From Isoetes taiwanensis (Eukaryota > Streptophyta > Lycopodiopsida > Isoetales > Isoetaceae), in contig JAJEKV010000511.1 in NCBI GenBank assembly GCA_021234155.1, positions 35,897 to 99,896 of the forward strand: a stretch of 64,000 bases of DNA, read 5' to 3'. The position numbers and the translations under genes are program-made. Of the stretch, positions 27,290 to 37,661 are shown piece by piece; position 1 is the first letter of the stretch; each line of letters opens with the position of its first letter. Below the pieces are notes generated by a model. It saw only the letters and a program-made list of their open reading frames with translations, made no database searches and was not told the DNA's origin.

Positions 27290-28687
27290 ACAAGTTTTGA
27301 ATTTGAGGAGCCAGAAAAGTAATATTGCCAAAAGTTACCAAATATGCCTCGAAGTTGGAGGGCACTCTAAGTATTCTAGAAAAAAAAAGTAGAAAAGTAA
27401 AACGCTCATGGTTTGAGATTGTTTGATGAGTCTGAGAAATTTCTGGTCCCTAAATTTCTGGAAAATTCTCGTGTGTGAGTGGTAATAATAATGGTCCATA
27501 AATTCTTTGAGATAATCCAGTATGTCATTGGTTGTTTGATGAGTCTGAGATATTTCTGGTCCCTAAATTTCTTGAAAATTCTCATGTGTGAGTGATAATA
27601 ATGGTCTATAAGTTCTTTGAGATAATCCAGTGGTAATGATACCAAGATGGAAAAGTTGGGTATCGATCCCAATGCCTCTCGCATGCAAAGCGAGCGCTCT
27701 ACCATCTGAGCTACAACCCCATAATAACACTATAGCTCCTTAGAAACCTCTATTAGCAATCGCATATACAAATAGAAGCCAGTAAGTTAGCAAAAATTGC
27801 TAAATGATTATTTAAATTTCAATTTAAGGTTGTTTGCTAGTGAGTCTTTTATATCGCTATTTCACAATGCTATTATTTAAATTTCAATTCGAGATCATTT
27901 CTGGTGAATCTTTTTTATATCTCTATTTAGCAACGATGCACAAAAATAATGGAGAAGTTGGGTATCGATCCCAATGCCTCTATTGATGCAAAGCGAAGGC
28001 TCTACCATCGAGCTACAACCCCATAATAGAATTTTCGCTTTTTAAAGCTCTCTAATATTAGGAATTCTAATATTACGTATCTGAGATAGAAAGGCGTTCT
28101 TTGAAATTGGAGTTAAAGAGCATTTGGGTGTCACTCACCGTGCTAGAGATCGAGCCATTTGGAATGTAACATGAGTGTTCTATTTGCTTGAATCATCTTA
28201 GTGTAACAAAAATTACGAGAAGTGCTTCTCATTTTGGGCACAAAATTGAACCCAACGTGAATCGAACACGCGCAACCTTCGATCACGGAGTCGGGGCGCT
28301 ACCATTGCGCCATGGATCCCAACGACGACCAAGATTATCAAAAGTACTCTAGCAACAAATAGATCATAGGAAAAAAGCTAGAATGCCCCTACACCTTGCT
28401 AAAATTACCAAAATGCCCAAAAAGGGAGTTATTAGCTACAATGGCAACAACGTTTTCTATGGCGGAGAACGAACAAGTGCCTTCACAAAACATACGGTGG
28501 GAGCAAGATGCTTCCCGTTTGAAGTAAGATCATCGAGGAATCGTTCTTGAATTTTTCAAGCTATAGTACATTTAAGAAGTAAGTTTTGAATAATAACTCA
28601 AAAGAGAATAACTTGTGAATTCCAACTCGATTTAGGCGAATTCGGTCTCTTTGGAATGCTCTTATCATAGTCTACAATGTTGTGAAG
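27290..28687. repeat. Chimeric unit joining blocks A and B
   Basis: Up to about 27530 the unit has block A bases (GAGAAATTTCTGG, TTCTCGTGTGTGAG). The same ~120 bp region then repeats with block B bases (GAGATATTTCTGG, TTCTCATGTGTGAGTGATAA), and everything to the right is B-type. This is the expected product of one unequal crossover between A and B units. Confidence 0.85.
27648..27720 (-). tRNA. tRNA-Ala (anticodon TGC)
   Basis: Full-length first copy of block B. A single change in the 3' acceptor strand turns pair 4:69 into a G-U wobble. Confidence 0.8.
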
Positions 28688-29220
28688 ACAAGTTTTGAAT
28701 TTGATGAGCGAAAAAAAGTAAAAAGTTACAAAATATGCCTCGAAGGAGGGCACTCTAACTATTCTAGAAAAAAAAAAAAAAAGTAGAAAAGTAACACACT
28801 TATGGTTTGAGGTTGTTTGATGAGTGAGAGATATTTCTGGTCCCTAAATTTCTTGAAAAATTCTCATGTGTGAGTGATAATAATGGTTCATAAGTTCTTT
28901 GAGATAATCCGATGTCATTGGTAATGATACCAAGATGGAGAAGTTGGGTATCGATCCCAATGCCTCTCATGCAAAGCGAAGCTCTACCATCATCGAGCTA
29001 CAACCCCATAATAACACTATAGCTCCTTAGAAACCTCTATTAGCAATCGCATATACAAATAGAACCCCGATAAGTTAGCAAAAATTGCTAAATGATTATT
29101 TAAATTCCAATTTAAGGTTGTTTGCTGGTGAGTCTTTTATATCGCTATTTAACAATGCTATTATTTAAATTTCCTGGTTAATCTTTTATATCTCTATTTG
29201 GCAACGATGCACAAAAATAA

Positions 29221-29293
29221 TGGAAAAGTTGGATATCGATCCCAATGCCTCTTGCATGCAAAGCGAGCACTCTACCATCTGGGTTACAACCCC
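29221..29293 (-). pseudogene. Transition-damaged tRNA-Ala
   Basis: Still 73 nt with a TGC anticodon, but several transitions break the D stem (ACCC against GAGT), anticodon-stem edge and T stem. The pattern fits deamination of methylated cytosines over time and contrasts with the indel damage in block A. Nearly the same damaged copy recurs at 32967-33039. Confidence 0.78.
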
Positions 29294-29494
29294 ATAATAG
29301 AATTTTTGCTTCTTAAAGCTCTCTAATATTAGATCCTGTATACAGATAGAAAGGCGTTGCTGAATTGGAGTTAAAGAGCATTTTGCTAGAGATCGAGAGC
29401 ATTTGGAATGTAACATGAGTGTTCTATTTGCTTGAATCATCTGAGTGTAACACCAAAAATTACGAGAAGTGCTTCTCATATTGGCGCACAAAAT

Positions 29495-29566
29495 TGAACT
29501 CAACATGAATCGAACACGCAACCTTCTGATCTGGAGTCAGACGCGCTACCATTGCGCCATGGATCC
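29495..29566 (-). tRNA. tRNA-Trp (anticodon CCA), slightly diverged
   Basis: Full 72 nt with intact anticodon arm and CCA. Two transitions affect the acceptor and T stems, so function is uncertain. Confidence 0.75.
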
Positions 29567-30125
29567 AACACGACCAAGATTATTAAAAGTACTCTAGCAG
29601 CAAATAGATCGTAGGAAAAAAGCTAGAATGCCCCTACACCTTGCTAAAATTACCAAAATGCCCAAAAAGGGAGTTATTAGCTACAATGGCAACAACGTTT
29701 TCTATGGCCAGGAGAACGAACAAGTGCCTTCACAAAACATACAGGTGGGAGCAAGATGCTTCCCGTTTGAAGTAAGATCATCTGAGGTCGTTCTTGAATT
29801 TTTCAAGCTATAGTACATTTAAGAAGTAAGTTTTGAATAATAACTCAAAATAGCATAACTTGAATTGAACTCCGATTTAGGCGAATTAGGTCTCTTTGGA
29901 ACGCTCTTATCATAGTCTACAATGTTGTGAAGACAAGTTTTGAATTTGATGAGCCAGAAAAGGGCACTCTAACTATTCTAGAAAAAAAAAAGTAGAAAAG
30001 TAACACACTTATGGTTTGAGGTTGTTTGATGAGTCTGAAATATTTCTGGTCCCTAAATTTCTTGAAATTTCTCATGTAATGGTCCATAAGTTCTTTGAAA
30101 TAATCTAGTGGTAATGATACCAAGA

Positions 30126-30198
30126 TGGAGGAGTTGGGTATCGATCCCAATGCCTCTCGCATGCAAAGCGAGCGCTCTACCATCTGAGCTACAACCCC
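30126..30198 (-). tRNA. tRNA-Ala (anticodon TGC)
   Basis: Full-length first-position copy of block B. The 3' acceptor strand reads CTCCTCC, changing position 67. D, anticodon and T stems are intact. Confidence 0.8.
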
Positions 30199-30426
30199 AT
30201 AATAACACTATAGCTCCTTAGAAACCTCTATTAGCAATTGCATATACAAATAGAAGCCAGTAAGTTAGCAAAAATTGCTAAATGATTATTTAAATTTCAA
30301 TTTAAGGTTGTTTGCTGGTGAGTCTTTTATATCGCTATTTCACAATGCTATTATTTAAATTTCAAGTCGAGATCATTTCCTGGTGAATCTTTTATATCTC
30401 TATTTAGCAACGATGCACAAAAATAA

Positions 30427-30499
30427 TGGAGAAGTTGGGTATCGATCCCAATGCCTCTCGCATGCAAAGCGATCGCTCTACCATCTGAGCTACAACCCC
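30427..30499 (-). tRNA. tRNA-Ala (anticodon TGC)
   Basis: Full-length second-position copy. One base at the outer end of the anticodon stem (position 27) is changed and mispairs with 43. Confidence 0.78.
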
Positions 30500-30700
30500 A
30501 TAATAGAATTTTCGCTTCTTAAAGCTCTCTAATATTAGATCCTGTATACAGATAGAAAGGCGTTGCTGAATTGGAGTTAAAGAGCATTTTGCTAGAGATC
30601 GAGAGCATTTGGAATGTAACATGAGTGTTCTATTTGCTTGAATCATCTGAGTGTAACACCAAAAATTACGAGAAGTGCTTCTCATATTGGCGCACAAAAT

Positions 30701-30772
30701 TGAACTCAACGTGAATCGAACACGCAACCTTCTGATCTGGAGTCAGACGCGCTACCATTGCGCCATGGATCC
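30701..30772 (-). tRNA. tRNA-Trp (anticodon CCA)
   Basis: Complete 72 nt copy with one transition in the 3' acceptor strand. Anticodon, D and T arms are intact. Confidence 0.83.
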
Positions 30773-31364
30773 AACACGACCAAGATTATTAAAAGTACTC
30801 TAGCAGCAAATAGATCGTAGGAAAAAAGCTAGAATGCCCCTACACCTTGCTAAAATTACCAAAATGCCCAAAAAGGGAGTTATTAGCTACAATGGCAACA
30901 ACGTTTTCTATGGCCAGGAGAACGAACAAGTGCCTCCATAAAACATACAGGTGGGAGCAAGATGCTTCCCGTTTGAAGTAAGATCATCTGAGGTCGTTCT
31001 TGAATTTTTCAAGCTATAGTACATTTAAGAAGTAAGTTTTGAATAATAACTCAAAATAGCATAACTTGTGAAGTAGACGAATTCGGTCTCTTTGGAACGC
31101 TCTTATCATAGTCTACAATGTTGTGAAGACAAGTTTTGAATTTGATGAGCCAGAAAAGTAAAAAGTTACAAAATATGCCTCGAAGGAGGGCACTCTAACT
31201 ATTCTAGAAAAAAAAAAAGTAGAAAAGTAACACACTTATGGTTTGAGGTTGTTTGATGAGTCTGAGATATTTCTGGTCCCTAAATTTGTTGAAAATTCTC
31301 ATGTGTGAGTGATAATAATGGTCCATAAGTTCTTTGAGATAATCCAGTGGTAATGATACCAAGA

Positions 31365-31437
31365 TGGAGGAGTTGGGTATCGATCCCAATGCCTCTCGCA
31401 TGCAAAGCGAGCGCTCTACCATCTGAGCTACAACCCC
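31365..31437 (-). tRNA. tRNA-Ala (anticodon TGC)
   Basis: Full-length first-position copy with the same CTCCTCC acceptor variant as 30126-30198. The second Ala and Trp loci of this unit are damaged. Confidence 0.8.
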
Positions 31438-31810
31438 ATAATAACACTATAGCTCCTTAGAAACCTCTATTAGCAATCGCATATACAAATAGAAGCCAGT
31501 AAGTTAGCAAAAATTGCTAAATGATTATTTAAATTTCAATTTAAGGTTGTTTGCTGGTGAGTCTTTTATATCGCTATTTCACAATGCTATTATTTAAATT
31601 TCAAGTCGAAATCATTTCCTGGTGAATCTTTTATATCTCTATTTAGCAACGATGCACAAAAATAATGGAGAAGTTGGGTATCGATCCCAATGCCTCTGAT
31701 GCAAAGCGGCTCTACCATCGAACTACAACCCCATAATAGAATTTTCGCTTCTTAAAGCTCTCTAATATTAGATCCTGTATACAGATAGAAAGGCGTTGCT
31801 GAATTGGAGT

Positions 31811-31902
31811 TAAAGAGCATTTGGACTGTCACTCACCGTGCTAGAGATCGAGACATTAAAGAGCATTTGGACTGTCACTCACCGTGCTAGAGATCGAGAC
31901 AT
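31811..31902. repeat. 46 bp tandem duplication within an array unit
   Basis: A 46 bp segment (31811-31856) between the second Ala and Trp loci is repeated directly at 31857-31902. No other unit has it, so it is a local slippage or unequal-exchange event. Confidence 0.85.
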
Positions 31903-32665
31903 TTGGAATGTAACATGAGTGTTCTATTTGTTTGAATCATCTTAGTGTAACACCGAAAATTACGAGAAGTGCTTCTCATATTGGCGCACAAAATTGAACC
32001 CAACGTGAATCGAACACGCAACTTTCTCGATCCGGAGAGTCGGGCGCTACCATTGCGCCATGGATCCAACACGACCAAGATTATCAAAAGTACTCTAGCA
32101 GCAAATAGATCGTAGGAAAAAAGATAGAATGCCCCTACACCTTGCTAAAATTACCAAAATGCCCAAAAAGGGAGTTATTAGCTACAATGGCAACAACGTT
32201 TTCTATGGCCAGGAGAACGAACAAGTGCCTTCACAAAACATACAGGTGGGAGCAAGATGCTTCCCGTTTGAAGTAAGATCATCTGAGGTCGTTCTTGAAT
32301 TTTTCAAGCTATAGTACATTTAAGAAGTAAGTTTTCAATAATAACTCAAAAGAGCATAACTTGTGAATTCCAAGATTTAGGCAATTAGGTCTCTTTGGGC
32401 AGCTCTTATCATAGTCTACAATGTTGTGAAGACAAGTTTTGAATTTGATGAGCCAGAAAAGTAAAAAGTTACAAAATATGCCTCGAAGGAGGGCACTCTA
32501 ACTATTCTAGAAAAAAAAAGTAGAAAAGTAACACACTTATGGTTTGAGGTTGTTTGATGAGTCTGAGATATTTCTGGTCCCTAAATTTCTTGAAAATTCT
32601 CATGTGTGAGTGATAATAATGGTTCATAAGTTCTTTGAGATAATCCAGTGGTAATGATACCAAGA

Positions 32666-32738
32666 TGGAGAAGTTGGGTATCGATCCCAATGCCTCTCGC
32701 ATGCAAAGCGAGCGCTCTACCATCTGAGCTACAACCCC
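32666..32738 (-). tRNA. tRNA-Ala (anticodon TGC)
   Basis: Intact block B first-position copy, identical to the block A TGC consensus. Confidence 0.84.
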
Positions 32739-32966
32739 ATAATAACACTATAGCTCCTTAGAAACCTCTATTAGCAATCGCATATACAAATAGAAGCAAG
32801 TAAGTTAGCAAAAAATGCTAAATGATTATTTAAATTCCAATTTAAGGTTGTTTGCTGGTGAGTCTTTTATATCGCTATTTAACAATGCTATTATTTAAAT
32901 TTCAAGTCGAGATCATTTCCTGGTGAATCTTTTATATCTCTATTTGGCAACGATGCACAAAAATAA

Positions 32967-33039
32967 TGGAAAAGTTGGGTATCGATCCCAATGCCTCTTG
33001 CATGCAAAGCGAGCACTCTACCATCTGGGTTACAACCCC
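32967..33039 (-). pseudogene. Transition-damaged tRNA-Ala
   Basis: Same set of C/T and G/A changes as 29221-29293 apart from one T-stem base. The shared damage shows that block B units have themselves been duplicated. Confidence 0.78.
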
Positions 33040-33256
33040 ATAATAGAATTTTTGCTTCTTAAAGCTCTCTAATATTAGATCCTGTATACAGATAGAAAGG
33101 CATTGCTGAATTGGAGTTAAAGAGCATTTGGACTGTCACTCACCGTGCTAGAGATCGAGAGCATTTGGAATGTAACATGAGTGTTCTATTTGCTTGAATC
33201 ATCTAAGTGTAACACCAAAAATTACGAGAAGTGCTTCTCATATTGGCGCACAAAAT

Positions 33257-33328
33257 TGAACCCAACGTGAATCGAACACACAACCTTCTGATCTGGAGTC
33301 AGACGCGCTACCATTGCGCCATGGATCC
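33257..33328 (-). tRNA. tRNA-Trp (anticodon CCA)
   Basis: Complete 72 nt copy with a single change in the T stem; anticodon loop CTCCAGA is intact. Confidence 0.83.
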
Positions 33329-33911
33329 AACACGACCAAGATTATCAAAAGTACTCTAGCAGCAAATAGATCGTAGGAAAAAAGCTAGAATGCCCCTACA
33401 CCTTGCTAAAATTACCAAAATGCCCAAAAAGGGAGTTATTAGCTACAATGGTAACAACGTTTTCTATGGCCAGGAGAACGAACAAGTGCCTTCACAAAAC
33501 ATACAGGTGGGAGCAAGATGCTTCCCGTTTGAAGTAAGATCATCTGAGGTCGTTCTTGAATTTTTCAAGCTATAGTACATTTAAGAAGTAAGTTTTGAAT
33601 AATAACTCAAAAGAGCATAATTTGTGAAGAGCTCTTATCATAGTCTACAATGTTGTGAAGACAAGTTTTGAATTTGATGAGTAAAAAAAATTCTAGAAAA
33701 AAAAAAAAAAAGTTACAAAATATGCCTCGAAGGAGGGCACTCTAACTATTCTAGAAAAAAAAAAAGTAGAAAAGTAACACACTTATGGTTTGAGGTTGTT
33801 TGATGAGTCTGCGATATTTCTGGTCCCTAAATTTCTTGAAAATTCTCATGTGTGAGTGATAATAATGGTCCATAAGTTCTTTGAGATAATCCAGTGGTAA
33901 TGATACCAAGA

Positions 33912-33984
33912 TGGAGGAGTTGGGTATCGATCCCAATGCCTCTCGCATGCAAAGCGAGAGCTCTACCATCTGAGCTACAACCCC
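33912..33984 (-). tRNA. tRNA-Ala (anticodon TGC)
   Basis: Full-length first-position copy with T at position 26 and the CTCCTCC acceptor strand. Confidence 0.8.
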
Positions 33985-34212
33985 ATAATAACACTATAGC
34001 TCCTTAGAAACCTCTATTAGCAATCGCATATACAAATAGAAGCCAATAAGTTAGCAAAAATTGCTAAATGATTATTTAAATTTCAATTTAAGGTTGTTTG
34101 ATAGTGAGTCTTTTATATCGCTATTTCACAATGCTATTATTTAAATTTCAAGTCGAGATCATTTCCTGGTGAATCTTTTATATCTCTATTTAGCAACGAT
34201 GCACAAAAATAA

Positions 34213-34285
34213 TGGAGAAGTTGGGTATCGATCCCAATGCCTCTCGCATGCAAAGCGAGTGCTCTACCATCTGAGCTACAACCCC
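34213..34285 (-). tRNA. tRNA-Ala (anticodon TGC)
   Basis: Full-length second-position copy with A at position 26. It is the last tRNA gene of the array. Confidence 0.82.
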
Positions 34286-34553
34286 ATAATAGAATTTTCG
34301 CTTCTTAAAGCTCTCTAATATTAGATCCTGTATACAGATAGAAAGGCGTTGCTGAATTGGAGTTAAAGAGCATTTGGACTGTCATTCACCGTGCTAGAGA
34401 TCGAGAGTATTTGGAATGTAACATGAGTGTTCTATTTGCTTGAATCATCTGAGTGTAACACCAAAAATTACGAGAAGTGACGAACAATGTGCTCTATGTT
34501 TTAATGTCTTATGACAATTTGAAAGATACCATAGTTGCTCCTTTCGGATACAT

Positions 34554-35160
34554 ATGGAGTTTCAATCCAATCTTGGCGTTAAGTGTGCCAAGTTACCAAG
34601 ATGTTCATTTGTTTTCTGCTGCAATACATGTACAGATCAGGTTCTGGAAGAGGTCGCTGGTCATGAAATGTACTCCTTCATGGATGGTTTTTCAGGGTAC
34701 AATCAAATCTCCACCAAAAAGGAAGATCAACTCAAAACCACGTTCACCACGCCGTGGGGCACTTTTGCCTACAAGGTGGTTCCTTTTGGGTTATCAAACT
34801 CTCCATCCACATTTCAACGTATCATGTTTTCTGTATTTCAAGATTACATGAAAGATAGTCCCTTTCTGCAAATCTTTCAGGATGATTTCTCAGCCTACAG
34901 CTCAATGGATGATCACCTTGAGCGCTGGTTTTTCAAAAATGTGATGAGTTTGGTATCAGTCTCAATCCAGAAAAATGCACCTTCTGTGTCACCTCTGGTG
35001 TCCTTTTGGGTCATGTGGTTAGTAAAGAGGGCATCACCACGGATCCTGCCAAAATCAGTTGCGTGCTGAAGTACTATGCCACCTTCATTCCTGGCCTCGC
35101 TGCCATTGCTGATCCCATTCATAAACTCACTGGTGATGAATCCTCTTGAACTTGGAATCC
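34554..35160 (+). pseudogene. Ty3/gypsy reverse transcriptase fragment
   Basis: From about 34640 the translation has the RT core: FMDGFSGYNQI, then TTPWGTFAYKVVPFGL, then the active-site region FQDDFSAYS, where the usual residue before DD is replaced by Q. After about 34915 the frame shifts; the next frame continues with GISLNPEKCTFC and GHVVSKEGITTDPAKI, the RT C-terminal part. The N-terminal RT motifs are absent. Another stop follows near 35148. Confidence 0.88.
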
Positions 35161-35194
35161 CTAGGCGGAGGCAGCCTTCCAGAAGCTGAAGCTT

Positions 35195-35689
35195 TTGCTT
35201 ACTCAAGCACCGGTCCTTGTTCCCCCTCAATGGGACAAGCCCTTTCATGTTCACGTGGATGTCTCGGCTTTTGCTATTGGTGTTGTTCTCTCTCAAGCAT
35301 ATGATGAGCACACGGATAAACCCATCCGCTATGCCAGCCGAAAACTCAATCCTGTGGAGCGAAATTATTCTGCCACTGAGCGGGAAGCACTGGGCTTGGT
35401 GTTCTGTGTCCAACGCTTCCGTCATTATTTATTAGGAAGCAAGATCAAATTCTTTGTCGATCATCAAGCTCTTCTCTATTTGATCAACAAAGACACGCCC
35501 ACGGGTCCCATTGCTCGTTGGGTCCTGTTTTTGCAAGATTTCGCTCCCTTCGAAATCATTCACAAGGCAGGAAAATCTCATGTTGTGCCCGATTATCTCT
35601 CACGCATCCACACAGATGATCTGTCCACGGGTGTCTCTGATGTTTTTCCAGATGCACAAGTATCTCCTCTCTGGAGCCCTTCCGTCTGA
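35195..35689 (+). pseudogene. Ty3/gypsy RNase H domain
   Basis: Open for 164 codons. It begins with APVLVPPQWDKPFHVHVDVS, where the first catalytic aspartate lies in HVDVS. It continues with YASRKLNPVERNYSATEREA (catalytic Glu in TERE) and ends with FFVDHQALLYLIN and the tether segment HVVPDYLSR. The domain looks intact even though its neighbours are frameshifted. It degrades the RNA strand of the RNA/DNA hybrid during reverse transcription. Confidence 0.9.
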
Positions 35690-36511
35690 GAATCCCACGC
35701 TTCCTCCAAAGAAGCTTCACTCACGACGTCGTCAGTTCCTCCGTGCGGTCCGTGACTATAACATGGTTGCGGGCCATCTCTACAAACGAGGCAAAGACAT
35801 GGTTCTGCATCGGTGTGTTCTCCCTCATGAAGTGCCAAAAATCGTTCGACAAGCCCACGAAGGCCTGGGTGGTGGCCATTTCAGTGGTGACACCATGACA
35901 CGCAAAATTTTTCTTGCCGGCTACTTTTGGCCCACGCTCTTCAAGGATGCTCACGCTCAAGCATGCACGTGTGATGTCTGCCAGCATGTGGGTCGACCCA
36001 CGGCCCGTGACGCTCTTCCTTTGACTCCAGTGGCCACCCCGCTTCCCTTCAGCAAGTGGGGCATGGACTGGGGCCCATGGATCCTCCTGCGCGGCACACC
36101 CGTGCCCGCTACATTCTGATTCTCACGTATTATGCCACGAAGTGGGCGGAGGCCTGTGCACTTCCTGACAACACTGCTGCCAGTACGGCTAAAGTTCTCT
36201 ACACACATGTCATCACGCGTTTTGATTGTTCCACATAACTGGTCAGTGATCGTGGAGTTCATTTTGTCAATCACACCATCAAGGAGTTGACGGATTATTT
36301 ACATATCCATCGCAGAAAAAACACCCCTTATTATCCTCAAGGGAATGGTTTGGCTGAAAGTACTAATAAGACCCCCATTACCATTTTGAAGAAAATTTAT
36401 GATGCTTCTCGCACGGATTGGCAAGATAAGCTACCTATTGTTCTCTGGGCTTACAACACGAGTTTTAAAATTGCTACTGGCCACACTCCTTTCAAGCTGG
36501 TTTATAACTAA
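35690..36511 (+). pseudogene. Ty3/gypsy integrase core, frameshifted
   Basis: The zinc-binding HHCC domain is recognisable as HEGLGGGHFSGD followed by CTCDVC. The DDE core has D in KWGMDWGP, D in VSDRGVHF and E in PQGNGLAEST. The frame is lost near 36110, where the remaining core shifts, and a TAA near 36236 precedes VSDRG. All three catalytic acids are present in sequence but not in one frame. Confidence 0.9.
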
Positions 36512-36967
36512 GAGGCTCTCGTGCCCTTTGAATATGTTTTTCCAGCTCTCCGTTTTCAATTGACCACCGTACATAATCCACCTGCAGCACTTCAAGAACG
36601 TGTTTATCAACTCAAGTAGTTAGATGAACTTCGCAGAGACGCTTATCTTCGTGTCCTCACTGGCCAGCAATTGAGAAAATCATGGCATGACAAACATCTC
36701 AAAGCAAAGACCTTCGAAGAGGGAGATTTAGTTCTACTTTATGACTCCAGATACAAAAATTTTTCGGGCAAATTAAAATTTCGATGGCTTGGTCCTTATC
36801 AGATTCTTCAAGTTGTGCAAACAAGTGTTTTCAAACTCGCTGAGTTAGATGGCACACCATTACATACTCTAGTTAATGGTTTTTGCCTCAAATTTTTTCA
36901 CACAAATGCAACAACAGCTCATTCAGACAACCAGCATGATCATTCAGATTCTGAAACAAGTGAGTAG
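36511..36967 (+). pseudogene. Integrase C-terminal (GPY/F-type) region
   Basis: After a TAA at 36509 the sequence goes on with SWHDKHLKAKTFEEGDLVLL and FRWLGPYQILQV, the GPY/F motif found at the end of many gypsy integrases. It ends in a basic/acidic tail before a TAG at 36965. An additional TAG lies near 36618. Confidence 0.82.
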
Positions 36968-37661
36968 AACGCTATTTATATTATATATAGCGAGAGAAAA
37001 ACAAACTTTGGGCATTGCCCATATACTTTCGCTATGGGCTGAGCCCTATATACAACATCCTACTTTAAAAGGACCCCTACTCCGGGTTTGGAGCAGAGGT
37101 CACACGGAGGATATGGTAGAGGCACTGCTCGTGGTCCCAGTGCAGGTGAATCACAACCTCCATGAGGTTGGTCAAGAAATCAGGGTGTTCAGCCATTCCG
37201 GCACACCATCCATTCATGGATATGCTACGGTTCCGCAGCTTCCAGAGGTCCAGGGCATTTATTTTGGCGGTAATCCACTCGTTACAGTTCCGGGGCATGG
37301 TGCACTTGCTATCCATCATCGCCAACTGGTGTCTTCTGCTCGTCCACTGCTCGCTTTATATAGCCATGCCGCCTAAAGGCCTGCCGACGTGGTCCAATCA
37401 ATTTTTGGCTAACGTGTTTGCATGCAATGCACCTTCTAATTCAAGATTCTGCTATCCAGCCACAAATCTGGTCATGGTACAATCTGCCACCCATTTTTAT
37501 CATGTTCGACTCTCGAGTTGCCTGTCTTAATTACTCTTCCTTCATATTATGCCCGTCTGCCATTATTACTCGTACCTTCTCCAAGCTGTCCCATCCTACC
37601 TTTCATCTTCGTTCATCTCCACTGTCCCTTCGCTCTTCTCTTACCGCTTGGGGAGTTAGCC
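36968..37661. other. Non-coding stretch between gypsy pol and LINE tail
   Basis: About 690 bp with no supported gene. The first 60 bp include an AT-rich dyad (CGCTATTTATATTATATATAGCG split over it). The region could hold a remnant 3' LTR, but I see no matching 5' copy. Open frames here show no family motif. Confidence 0.5.

Larger units (their letters stand above)
1..27530. repeat. Array block A (homogeneous units)
   Basis: Units in this block are nearly identical over stretches of 100 bp or more. They differ mostly by short indels or scrambled 3-10 base stretches at recurrent places: the Ala anticodon stem and D arm, the Trp anticodon and D arm, the site reading ATACAGATAGAAGCCAGTAAG in intact copies, and a few CAG/CTG sites. 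Diagnostic bases against block B are GCAAGTATTGCTAAATAATT, GGCTACAATGGCAACGACG and CTAATACTAGATC. Near-identity implies recent amplification or ongoing homogenisation. Confidence 0.9.
1..34480. repeat. Tandem array of ~1.29 kb tRNA-Ala/Ala/Trp units
   Basis: Head-to-tail copies of one unit. Taking the ACAAGTTTTGAATTTGA(G/T)GAG stretch as phase, units begin at 1, 1303, 2600, 3880, 5162, 6443, 7729, 9024, 10310, 11622, 12911, 14203, 15493, 16767, 18056, 19353, 20637, 21913, 23197, 24480, 25744, 27290, 28688, 29933, 31129, 32432 and 33661. Each holds two minus-strand tRNA-Ala loci (about +255 and +560) and one minus-strand tRNA-Trp locus (about +850). The second Ala and Trp loci have a T4-T5 run just downstream on the minus strand, which fits Pol III termination; the first Ala locus has none for roughly 90 nt. 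The array starts left of the window and is cut at 34480. Loci not listed separately here are present in every unit but carry small insertions or deletions in the D or anticodon arm. No protein gene is supported anywhere in the array. Confidence 0.97.
27531..34480. repeat. Array block B (diverged units)
   Basis: Units here carry fixed substitutions relative to block A, such as GCAAAAATTGCTAAATGATT, AGCTACAATGGCAACAACG, CTAATATTAGATC and CACACTTATGG, plus small deletions. Substitutions are spread through the unit, as expected from ordinary divergence, and many are C-to-T or G-to-A. Several tRNA loci remain intact. The block sits at the edge of the array, consistent with edge units escaping homogenisation. 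Confidence 0.88.
33661..34480. repeat. Truncated last array unit
   Basis: The unit keeps both Ala loci but stops at 34480, before the Trp locus, where unrelated retrotransposon sequence begins. A duplicated A-rich tract near 33690-33710 is also present. Confidence 0.88.
34490..36970 (+). mobile_element. Decayed Ty3/gypsy retrotransposon, pol part only
   Basis: Reverse transcriptase, RNase H, integrase and a chromo-like C-terminal region follow one another in the order typical of Ty3/gypsy elements (RT-RH-IN). Gag, protease and the start of RT are missing, and several frameshifts and stops interrupt the frame, so the copy cannot be autonomous. I could not find matching LTRs on either side. 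The element lies against the truncated end of the tRNA array. Confidence 0.92.

Noticed and set aside
1-34480. CRISPR-like regular repetition
   Set aside because: The repeat is 1.29 kb long with no short-repeat/spacer alternation, and the context is a plant nuclear genome.
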